Of a stretch of DNA of 49,812 bases, positions 43,452-49,812 are shown piece by piece. Under the pieces are notes generated by a model that worked only from the letters and a program-made list of their open reading frames with translations, had not been told where the DNA came from and did no database searches. Position 1 is the stretch's first letter. Each line of letters begins with the position of its first letter. Origin of the DNA: S012-113 sp965368405 (GTDB taxonomy: Bacteria; Bacteroidota; Bacteroidia; Cytophagales; Cyclobacteriaceae); assembly GCA_965368405.1 (NCBI GenBank), contig CBDUMS010000015.1:1-49812 (forward strand), written 5' to 3'. The position numbers and the translations under genes were made by a program.

Positions 43452-44034
43452 GCCAAAACGTATTGGCATAACCGGAGGCATTGGTAGTGGCAAATCTACA
43501 ATCGCCAAAATATTTAGTATTCTCGGTGTGCCTATTTATAATGCCGACGACGAAGCCAAAAGGCTAATGGTAGAAGATCCTGCTATTGCCCAAGAACTAA
43601 TTAGAGCATTTGGTGAAAAGTCTTTTCTAAACGGTGTTCTTAACAGAACCTGGCTGGCAAAAGAAGTATTCAGCAACCAGGCTGCTACGGATAAAATTAA
43701 TAAGATAGTCCACCCGGCTGTAGCTAGTCATTTCGAAGAGTGGGCCCTTCGCCAAACTACCCCATATATACTAAAGGAGGCAGCATTATTATTTGAATCT
43801 GGCTCGTACAAGCAACTTGATCGAACTATCCTAGTTACTGCTCCTTTACAAGTAAGAGTACAACGAATAAAACTGCGGGATCCGCAACGATCAGTAACAC
43901 AAATCCATGCCATTATTGCCAAACAAATGGATTTAATGCAGGCATCACAGCTGGCTGATCATATTCTGGAGAATGATGAGCAGCAGTTGCTAATCCCTCA
44001 AGTTGTTAAGCTCCACAAGGCCTTTTGCCAATAA
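43444..44034 (+). CDS. coaE: Dephospho-CoA kinase
   Basis: A 196-residue P-loop kinase for the last step of coenzyme A synthesis. Walker A is GGIGSGKST (about 11-19), and YNADDEAKRLM, IVHPAV and LKEAALLFESGSY are family signatures. Length is typical. It is the last gene of the nusB run and is followed by a hairpin terminator. Confidence 0.95.
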   Translation: MNKPKRIGITGGIGSGKSTIAKIFSILGVPIYNADDEAKRLMVEDPAIAQELIRAFGEKSFLNGVLNRTWLAKEVFSNQAATDKINKIVHPAVASHFEEWALRQTTPYILKEAALLFESGSYKQLDRTILVTAPLQVRVQRIKLRDPQRSVTQIHAIIAKQMDLMQASQLADHILENDEQQLLIPQVVKLHKAFCQ

Positions 44035-44061
44035 AAAAGGCTGACCTCGTTTGGTCAGCCT
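44033..44061 (-). terminator. Bidirectional terminator between coaE and a convergent gene
   Basis: AGGCTGACC (44038-44046) and GGTCAGCCT (44053-44061) form a perfect 9-bp stem. The T tract on the minus strand is strong, so it best serves the gene at 44098; the plus-strand tail is weaker. Confidence 0.8.
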
Positions 44062-44097
44062 ATTGTGGTAATTAAACTTAACTAGTGTATTACATAA

Positions 44098-44688
44098 TTA
44101 ATCCTTCAATGCAAGAGAGAACTGCTTCATTTCTCCATCGTTCTCTACCGTAACAAGTACGTCATCTAAACCAAGCTTAGATAGATCAAAGACCTTGCTA
44201 AAACTTTGTATGTTCTCGATGGCTTCTTTGTGAACTATTCTATTGTTCGTGTCATATATTTTTATGTGGACAGGTACTTTATTGTTAAAATCTCCCACAT
44301 GTACTTTCACTGCCTGAGCGTCGGGAATCTTAGTACTAAAAGTTTGCAATTTCGCCTTTTTAACCAGGTGAGCAATCTCCTCATTACCAATGCCTTCTTT
44401 ATTCTTTACGACAACCCGGTAATTTCCTGGTGCCATATTAGCGAAGTCATAAGTTCTCCTAAATTTCGTAGCTTCCTTTACTGTGTTCGATACTATATTT
44501 CTGTCTTCTTGATCATAAATGGTAACGATAACATCACCAGGAACATCAGACACATAAACTAGTTCGTATTTAACATCAGATTTTGATAGAACAGTAAACT
44601 TTGAGTTTTCACCGAGAGGACCTAAAGATGCGAAAGTTGCCGTGCTAATAACTGTTAACAGCACGACGAATGCTGTAATTTTTTTCAT
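44098..44688 (-). CDS. Secreted protein with two Ig-like/T9SS-sorting-like repeats
   Basis: A 196-residue protein with a signal peptide (MKKITAFVVLLTVISTATFA). The mature part has two similar beta-sandwich units, one around VIVTIYDQEDRNIVSNTV and NMAPGNYRVVVKN, the other around VHIKIYDTNNRIVHKEAI and LDDVLVTVEND. They resemble the C-terminal sorting domains of type IX secretion cargo, but there is no cargo domain. ATG at 44688 is taken; the upstream TTG (44766) would bury the signal peptide. Function unknown. Confidence 0.7.
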   Translation of the reverse strand: MKKITAFVVLLTVISTATFASLGPLGENSKFTVLSKSDVKYELVYVSDVPGDVIVTIYDQEDRNIVSNTVKEATKFRRTYDFANMAPGNYRVVVKNKEGIGNEEIAHLVKKAKLQTFSTKIPDAQAVKVHVGDFNNKVPVHIKIYDTNNRIVHKEAIENIQSFSKVFDLSKLGLDDVLVTVENDGEMKQFSLALKD

Positions 44689-44929
44689 TGTTGTTTTGAG
44701 TTTTTGACTGTGTGTTGTTACCTGAAGAAACGGTCGATGACTATTTGGGTTGTCGACATTATGCAAATTGGCGAATTCTTAGGGAGGTTATTATGAAAAA
44801 AAAATGAATAGTCGGGGTGTCCTTCACTAAAGAGACTAAGGTAAAATGGAAGTAGATATTTCATTCTAGTTAAATAATCCTCCTTTTTTAACCATTTCCT
44901 TTACTTTTGCCAATTAAGAATATTAGTAA

Positions 44930-45949
44930 ATGAGTGGTATCGAAGAGATAAAAATCGAAATTCAACAAGCAAATGCTAGCAACGCAGAAGAGCTAGAGGC
45001 TTTTAGAATTAGATTTATAAGCAAGAAAAGTGTGCTGGGAGCACTTTTTGCTAAAATGAAAGACATTGATCCTGCTGAACGAAAGGAGTATGGTCAACAG
45101 ATAAATACCCTTAAATCCCTCGCTCAAGATAAGTTTAAAGAACTTATTGCTGCTTTAGATAAGGAGTCTGCCACTTCCAGTAAAGCACCGATAGACTTAA
45201 CACTACCCAGTTCTAAAGGTGTTACGGGTAGTTTGCATCCTATAACCATTGCCAGGAATCGAATCATCGAAATATTCGAACGGATCGGTTTCAATGTTTC
45301 CGACGGACCAGAAATTGAAGACGACTGGCATAATTTCACCGCTTTGAACTTTCCACCAAATCACCCTGCGCGTGAAATGCAAGACACATTCTTTATTGAG
45401 AAAGATCCAGATATCGCGCTTAGAACTCATACCTCTTCTGTTCAAATACGGGTTATGGACCAGCAAAAGCCACCCATCCGTACCTTGTGCCCCGGAAGAG
45501 TTTTTCGAAATGAAGCGATTTCAGCTCGTGCCCACTGTATCTTTCACCAGGTGGAAGGGTTTTATGTAAATGAAAATGTGAGCTTTGTTGATCTTAAACA
45601 AACCTTGATGCATTTTGCCAAAGAAATGTTTGGGAAAGACACCAAGGTACGCTACCGTCCTTCATACTTTCCTTTTACTGAACCAAGTGCCGAAATTGAC
45701 ATAAGCTGTAATATCTGCAAGGGCAAAGGTTGCAACGTTTGTAAGTATACGGGCTGGGTAGAAATTGCCGGATCTGGTATGATCGACCCTAATGTGTTGG
45801 AAAACTGTGGCATCGATTCAGAAAAATATACTGGATTTGCCTTCGGAATGGGAATAGAACGTATTGCTATGCTGATGTGGGAGATCAATGACTTACGATT
45901 ATTCACAGAAAATGATGTCCGCTTTCTGGATCAGTTTAAGGCAATCTAG
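44930..45949 (+). CDS. pheS: Phenylalanine-tRNA ligase alpha subunit
   Basis: A 339-residue class II aminoacyl-tRNA synthetase subunit. The N-terminal coiled coil is followed by HPITIARNRIIEIFERIGFN, LRTHTSSVQIRVM, FRNEAISARAHCIFHQVEGF and the motif-3 region GMGIERIAMLMWEIND. A Cys-rich CNICKGKGCNVC segment is in the catalytic domain. The catalytic partner pheT is not adjacent, as is common in this phylum. A -7-like TACTTTTG lies at 44902-44909. Confidence 0.96.
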   Translation: MSGIEEIKIEIQQANASNAEELEAFRIRFISKKSVLGALFAKMKDIDPAERKEYGQQINTLKSLAQDKFKELIAALDKESATSSKAPIDLTLPSSKGVTGSLHPITIARNRIIEIFERIGFNVSDGPEIEDDWHNFTALNFPPNHPAREMQDTFFIEKDPDIALRTHTSSVQIRVMDQQKPPIRTLCPGRVFRNEAISARAHCIFHQVEGFYVNENVSFVDLKQTLMHFAKEMFGKDTKVRYRPSYFPFTEPSAEIDISCNICKGKGCNVCKYTGWVEIAGSGMIDPNVLENCGIDSEKYTGFAFGMGIERIAMLMWEINDLRLFTENDVRFLDQFKAI

Positions 45950-45952
45950 ATT

Positions 45953-46798
45953 ATGATACAGAAGGTAGCAGTTGTAGGTGCAGGTACAATGGGTTTAGGA
46001 ATTGCTCAGGTCTGCGCTATGGCTGGTTACAAGGTACAGTTGTTCGATACCCGTAAAGGAGCAGTAGAGGCTGCTCTCGGCCAAATCGCAAAAAATCTCG
46101 ATAAAGGGGTTGAGCGCGGTAAGCTCACCCTAGAGATAAAAGCGTCTACGCTACTGAATATCACATCTGTGGATACTTTGGATGACTTCGACGCTGATCT
46201 TGTTATCGAAGCAATACTTGAAGATCTGTCCATTAAGATTGATTTATTCTCTTCGCTTGAAAAAATTCTATCTGAAGATACCATACTGTGTTCAAATACC
46301 TCATCTATTCCGGTCACAAAAATCGCCGCAGGGGTTAGCAAACCAAATCGGATGATTGGTATGCATTTTTTCAATCCAGCACATATCATGAAGCTGGTTG
46401 AAGTGATCTCAACTAAACATACCTCACAAGATAATCTCGATAAGGCAATTGCATTTGTTGAAAGCCTTGGCAAGAATCCGGTCGTTGCAAAAGATGCGCC
46501 AGGGTTTATCGTTAACCGTGTGGCGCGCCATTTTTATGTTGAAAGTCTAAAAGTAGTTGAAGATGGCGTAGCAGATTTCAACCAGATTGATCGATTAATG
46601 GAGGCCAGTGGTTTTAAAATGGGACCCTTTAGGCTAATGGATTTAATTGGCGTCGACACTAATTTCGCCGTAACTCAAACAATGTTCAATGGTTTTCATC
46701 AAGACCCAAAGTTCCGGCCTAGTCGAATTCAAGAAGAAATGGTAAACGCCGGACTCCATGGTCGAAAATCAGGTAAAGGCTTTTATGAATATGAATAA
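45953..46798 (+). CDS. 3-hydroxybutyryl-CoA dehydrogenase family protein
   Basis: A 281-residue NAD-dependent dehydrogenase for 3-hydroxyacyl-CoA. The nucleotide site is VGAGTMGLGIAQVCAMAGY. The catalytic region is MIGMHFFNPAHIMKLVEVI, with KDAPGFIVNRV and a C-terminal dimer domain ending SGKGFYEYE. Size matches Hbd/PaaH-type single-domain enzymes. It starts 3 bp after pheS and is probably co-transcribed with it. Confidence 0.93.
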   Translation: MIQKVAVVGAGTMGLGIAQVCAMAGYKVQLFDTRKGAVEAALGQIAKNLDKGVERGKLTLEIKASTLLNITSVDTLDDFDADLVIEAILEDLSIKIDLFSSLEKILSEDTILCSNTSSIPVTKIAAGVSKPNRMIGMHFFNPAHIMKLVEVISTKHTSQDNLDKAIAFVESLGKNPVVAKDAPGFIVNRVARHFYVESLKVVEDGVADFNQIDRLMEASGFKMGPFRLMDLIGVDTNFAVTQTMFNGFHQDPKFRPSRIQEEMVNAGLHGRKSGKGFYEYE

Positions 46799-47204
46799 GC
46801 TACTTGGGCTAATTCTATTTTTGTTTGCGGTAAGCTGTGAACCGGCTTCACAGCAGTCACCCATTCCTAATGTTCCTGTTAATGTTGAAGTTAACCTCAA
46901 CGACATTGATAATGCAGCACTTAATCAGATTGGCGGCTTTATCTATGTAGATGGCGGTGTAAGAGGAATTATTCTCCGCCGTGAGTCACAGAATGTGTAT
47001 CGAGCATTCGATCGTAACTGCACCTTTCAACCCACTGATACATGCGCTATTGTAGATGTACACTCATCAGGTTTCTATATTGAAGATGTTTGTTGTGAGT
47101 CTACCTTTGACCTGTCGGGTTTCCCAACCGGCGGGCCTGCACAATTTCCATTAAGGGAGTACAGTATTTCACTAATTGGAGACATCATCCTGATAACAAA
47201 CTAA
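46785..47204 (+). CDS. Rieske-like lipoprotein lacking cluster ligands
   Basis: A 139-residue protein with a lipoprotein signal (LLGLILFLFAVSC). The mature part follows the Rieske fold order: NQIGGFIYVDGG, NCTFQPTDTC, DVCCESTFDLSGFPTGGPAQ, FPLREYSISLIGDIILI. The two His of the 2Fe-2S site are absent: the first CxH reads CTF, and the second box reads DVCCES in place of CPCHGS. A Rieske cluster is therefore unlikely, though the extra Cys could form disulfides. Start is 46785 or 46791, inside the end of the dehydrogenase gene, implying translational coupling. Confidence 0.7.
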   Translation: MNMNKLLGLILFLFAVSCEPASQQSPIPNVPVNVEVNLNDIDNAALNQIGGFIYVDGGVRGIILRRESQNVYRAFDRNCTFQPTDTCAIVDVHSSGFYIEDVCCESTFDLSGFPTGGPAQFPLREYSISLIGDIILITN

Positions 47205-47216
47205 TAGGTTCGAGCA

Positions 47217-47247
47217 TAAAAAAGCCCTCTATCGAAATAGAAGGCTT
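47217..47247 (-). terminator. Terminator of rpoD
   Basis: AAGCC-C-TCTAT (47222-47232) and ATAGA-A-GGCTT (47237-47247) form a 10-bp stem with one mismatch and a CGAA loop, followed on the minus strand by a T tract. Confidence 0.8.
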
Positions 47248-47267
47248 ATCAAGATTTTGGAAGAAAT

Positions 47268-48134
47268 TTATCCCAAATAGTCGATCAATAATCGGTTTCG
47301 GGAATCGTGTTGTAATTTCTTTATTGCTTTTTCCTTGATCTGGCGTACTCGTTCACGCGTGATATTCAGGGTTTCTGCAATTTGCTCAAGCGAAATAGCA
47401 GTTTGGTCGCCAATACCAAAATACATACGAAGCACCTGCTGTTCTCTTGGGTCGAGTGTAGCCAGAGAACGTTCAGTTTCAATTTGTAACGAACTCGTGT
47501 ATTCCAGATCTCCATCGGTAGAGTTGATAGATCCATCTTCGAGTACATCAAGTAAAGAGTTACTTTCGCCTTCAGCGAATGGAGCATCAACAGATACGTG
47601 GCGTGTCCGCGCTCCCATTGTGCTTTTCAATTCTTTATCATCCATCTCAAGGATTTCTGCCAATTCTTCATCGGTAGGCGCACGATTATACTTTTGTTCT
47701 AATTCGGCCATTGCCTTATTGATCTTATTCAGACTACCCACTTTATTAAGAGGGATACGAACTAAACGAGAATGTTCTGCAAGTGCTTGCATAATCGACT
47801 GACGAATCCACCATACTGCGTAGGAAATAAATTTAAAACCACGGGTATGATCAAATTTTTGAGCTGCTTTTATCAGACCTAAATTCCCTTCATTTATAAG
47901 GTCATTTAGTGTTAAACTTTTATTCTGGTATTGCTTTGCTACAGAGACTACAAATCGCAAATTGGATTTAACCAGTTTCTCTAAGGCCGCTGCATCACCA
48001 TCCTGAATTCTCTGTGCTAATACAACCTCCTCTTCGGAAGTGATCATTTCGATCTTATTAACATCTTGAAAATACTTTTCTAAAGATTGGTTCTCACGAT
48101 TCGTGATATTTTGTGTAATCTTCAGTTGTCTCAT
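47268..48134 (-). CDS. rpoD: Primary RNA polymerase sigma factor (RpoD/SigA)
   Basis: A 288-residue sigma-70 of the Bacteroidota type, without region 1.1 and the non-conserved domain. Region 1.2 starts near DVNKIEMITSEEEVVLAQRI, region 2 has NLRFVVSVAKQYQNKSLTLN, DLINEGNLGLIKAA and FISYAVWWIRQSIMQAL, region 3 follows IPLNKVGSLNKI, and region 4 has LEQIAETLNITRERVRQIKE. It recognises the TTG/TANNTTTG promoters seen across this window, including one in front of its own gene. Confidence 0.96.
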   Translation of the reverse strand: MRQLKITQNITNRENQSLEKYFQDVNKIEMITSEEEVVLAQRIQDGDAAALEKLVKSNLRFVVSVAKQYQNKSLTLNDLINEGNLGLIKAAQKFDHTRGFKFISYAVWWIRQSIMQALAEHSRLVRIPLNKVGSLNKINKAMAELEQKYNRAPTDEELAEILEMDDKELKSTMGARTRHVSVDAPFAEGESNSLLDVLEDGSINSTDGDLEYTSSLQIETERSLATLDPREQQVLRMYFGIGDQTAISLEQIAETLNITRERVRQIKEKAIKKLQHDSRNRLLIDYLG

Positions 48135-48137
48135 GTC

Positions 48138-48305
48138 TTATTTTTTGGTTCTTCCCTACTAAAATTATCGCCGAATCCTATTAGAAATTCCAACAGCATC
48201 CACTAGTATAACTATTTTAAGGCGATTTTGGTTTCAAAACGAGCCTTATTAACGGTTATACACTAGTTAGATTGCGATAAATTTCAATTTGATCCTACGA
48301 ACTTG
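48138..48305 (-). other. Long rpoD leader with imperfect hairpin
   Basis: If transcription starts from the promoter at 48306-48337, the leader is about 165 nt. It contains a two-part stem: AAGGC/GCCTT (48219-48223, 48243-48247) outside and TTTTG/CAAAA (48226-48230, 48235-48239) inside, with a GTTT loop. No known riboswitch is recognised. Confidence 0.35.
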
Positions 48306-48337
48306 CAAAAATAGCACAATTATGTGATTGCCACAAA
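48306..48337 (-). promoter_or_regulatory. Promoter of rpoD
   Basis: On the minus strand TTTG (48334-48337) and TATTTTTG (48306-48313) are 20 nt apart, a full match to the Bacteroidota consensus. Confidence 0.65.
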
Positions 48338-48385
48338 TTTGACTACCTCCACTATTATTAACGAATGAAGATAAATTATAGTCTT

Positions 48386-48408
48386 ACTTGGTATACATTC
48401 TACCAGGT
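48386..48408 (-). other. Weak hairpin after the AI-2E-family gene
   Basis: ACTTGGTA (48386-48393) and TACCAGGT (48401-48408) form an 8-bp stem with one G-U pair. There is no T tract after it on the minus strand, so it is at most a weak terminator. Confidence 0.3.
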
Positions 48409-48426
48409 TGCATCTTCTAGCCTACG

Positions 48427-49524
48427 TTATTCTTTGAGTGGTGTTGCTTGGTTACTCGAGTCTTCAGCATCATTGCTGTAGAGCCATTCGACGGCAAGCT
48501 TATACCCGATTGATAATACAATCGCTCCTGTAAATAAGCCAATAAAGCCAGAAAGCATAAATCCTCCAATCACGCCGAGAAATATTACTAACATCGGTAC
48601 GGGTGCCCCCTTGCCCAATAAGATAGGCTTAAGAATATTATCAGAAGCACCGGCGAGAAGAAGATAAATCGTCCATAATGAAGCATAAAGGGTAGAATTG
48701 ACAGAGAACAGGTATGCAATTACTGGCACTATTATAATTAGCGGTGGCAATTGTAAGATAGCTAATACCATTACTATTAAAGCCCAAATCCCCGCATATG
48801 GAACTCCTGCAAGTAAAAACCCGAGTCCAACCAATACAGCTTGTATCATCGCTACGCCTATGACTCCCTTGGTGACATTGCCAACTGTTTTAGATATTAT
48901 TTCGGCATACTCCTTACCTCGCGATCCAACTAGTTTGTCAAATATCCTTAATACGACTTCTTCCGTTCCCCTGGTTGCCAAGAGAACCCCAGCAATAATT
49001 ATGGCCAGTACAAATTGCAAGATGCTACCGCTTACGCCCAAAAATCCGGCAACAATCGACTTGCCAAATTGAGTAACTTGATCACTATATTTTGAAAGAA
49101 AACTATCTAGGTTTATTGACGCCTGACTCCATACATTGTAAAGCTTGTCCCCTACCAGCGGCCACTCGGCAACCTGGTCTGTTGGTGGTGGAATCGTTAA
49201 TGTGCCCCCCTCTAACCTCGAATTAAATTCTTTTACACCTTCAATTGTAGAATCAAGAAATAACCAACTAGGGATGATTAGAATTAAGAGCCCAATAGAG
49301 ATTATGAGTACAGCTGTCAATTTAGGTCTATTCCCAACTTTACGGATTATTGAATTGTATAATGGAGCTAGTGCAAGAGCTAGAATTATTCCCCATAGTA
49401 TTACGCCAGAAAATGGTTGTACCAGTTGGAAACACCATGCGACAAGGAGGACTAGTAAGCCTAATCGAATGAAAATATCAACGGCTGTTTCTAACGTCGA
49501 CTTAGGATTAAGAACTGGTTTCAT
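48427..49524 (-). CDS. AI-2E family transporter (YdiK/TqsA type permease)
   Basis: A 365-residue membrane protein with seven to eight hydrophobic segments. Family landmarks are FSGVILWGIILALALAPLYN near the N-terminus, a periplasmic or cytoplasmic coil region, VLVGLGFLLAGVPYAGIWAL, and ILLGKGAPVPMLVIFLGVIG near the end. Members have been linked to autoinducer-2 export, Na+/H+ exchange or unspecified transport; the substrate here cannot be told. Confidence 0.88.
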   Translation of the reverse strand: MKPVLNPKSTLETAVDIFIRLGLLVLLVAWCFQLVQPFSGVILWGIILALALAPLYNSIIRKVGNRPKLTAVLIISIGLLILIIPSWLFLDSTIEGVKEFNSRLEGGTLTIPPPTDQVAEWPLVGDKLYNVWSQASINLDSFLSKYSDQVTQFGKSIVAGFLGVSGSILQFVLAIIIAGVLLATRGTEEVVLRIFDKLVGSRGKEYAEIISKTVGNVTKGVIGVAMIQAVLVGLGFLLAGVPYAGIWALIVMVLAILQLPPLIIIVPVIAYLFSVNSTLYASLWTIYLLLAGASDNILKPILLGKGAPVPMLVIFLGVIGGFMLSGFIGLFTGAIVLSIGYKLAVEWLYSNDAEDSSNQATPLKE

Positions 49525-49592
49525 TGTTTTTCAATTATGATTGGTTTACGATTTTCTATTTGATGTTCTTCTAGTTATGAATAACTCATTAC

Positions 49593-49620
49593 TAAAGTGT
49601 GAATACGAATTTACACTTTA
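49593..49620. repeat. 12-bp hairpin between the AI-2E-family gene and tRNA-Pro
   Basis: TAAAGTGTGAAT (49593-49604), loop ACGA and ATTTACACTTTA (49609-49620) form a 12-bp stem with a single G-T pair. No T tract follows on either strand, which argues against a terminator. The rest of the 212-bp gap has no gene. Confidence 0.6.
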
Positions 49621-49736
49621 TTGGCAAAAAAGGCTTAGGTGCTACTATTGTAGTTTAAGAATGATATTTGGTAAACCATTTGATCTTACCTCAATATTTG
49701 AGAGTTTTGCATTCTGAAACCTAAACGCTATTGATT

Positions 49737-49810
49737 CGGGATGTGGCGCAGTCCGGTAGCGCACTCCGTTAGGGACGGAGAGGTCGCAGGTTCAAATCCT
49801 GTCATCCCGA
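49737..49810 (+). tRNA. tRNA-Pro, anticodon reads AGG
   Basis: The acceptor CGGGATG (49737-49743) pairs with CATCCCG (49803-49809). The D stem GCGC/GCGC, anticodon stem CTCCG/CGGAG and T stem GCAGG/CCTGT all close. The seven-base loop TTAGGGA places AGG at positions 34-36 with U33 and G37. The C1 start, GGCGCAG D-arm and G37 are typical of proline tRNAs. The discriminator is A, followed by CA at the window edge, so CCA is not fully encoded. Confidence 0.9.
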
Positions 49811-49812
49811 CA

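Noticed and set aside
44767..44929. A small RNA or leader peptide before pheS.
   Set aside because: No Phe-rich leader ORF, attenuator hairpin or T-box is seen; only a -7-like TACTTTTG is present.

Overview
This window reads as a chromosomal segment of a Bacteroidota bacterium, most likely of the order Cytophagales. The evidence is a short primary sigma factor without region 1.1 (47268-48134), a NusB with a long N-terminal extension, an AccD that has lost its zinc ribbon, and a ribosomal protein S16 with a long acidic tail. Several promoters also match the Bacteroidota form (TTG or TTTG, 17-24 nt, TANNTTTG), and most start codons lack a Shine-Dalgarno sequence. No phage, transposon, CRISPR array or integron is visible. 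tRNA genes lie at both ends (Ser-UGA on the minus strand, and a Pro tRNA that reads as anticodon AGG on the plus strand).

Layout: 0-2.6 kb holds yihY, a hot-dog thioesterase and mltG on the minus strand. 2.7-6.6 kb holds a yciO/yrdC-type gene, a wbqC-like gene and clpC on the plus strand. 6.6-8.3 kb holds ispE and fabI. 8.4-12.6 kb holds an iron-complex ABC permease and binding lipoprotein without an ATPase, a lipoprotein, and an arginase-fold protein with altered metal ligands. 12.6-16.4 kb holds an nqrF standing alone with its own promoter, a radical SAM protein, accD and rplS. 16.7-18.3 kb holds a plus-strand lemA/DUF3137 pair placed between rplS and trmD-rimM-rpsP, splitting an operon that is normally contiguous. 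20.7-26.4 kb encodes the whole 2-oxoglutarate dehydrogenase complex (sucA, a di-lipoyl sucB, lpd).

27-36 kb is the accessory part: carbonic anhydrase, an OprB-like porin, a truncated D-aminoacylase-like relic, two secreted amidohydrolases, small envelope proteins, a lone YopX-domain protein and a GNAT enzyme. 36-49.5 kb returns to core functions: oxyR, an ABC exporter, an amino-acid dehydrogenase, the nusB-ytxH-DUF1573-yajC-ybbR-coaE run, pheS, a 3-hydroxyacyl-CoA dehydrogenase with a Rieske-like lipoprotein, rpoD and an AI-2E-family permease.

I found no clearly new multi-gene system. The most unusual signals are degenerate-site proteins (arginase fold, Rieske-like lipoprotein), a diverged second copy of the lpd 3' end just after lpd, an 18-residue tandem repeat in S16, the split rpsP-rplS operon, an AGG-anticodon tRNA-Pro, and several perfect or near-perfect hairpins in leaders and intergenic DNA. 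All functional calls come from reading the sequence and family knowledge; no database search was run.
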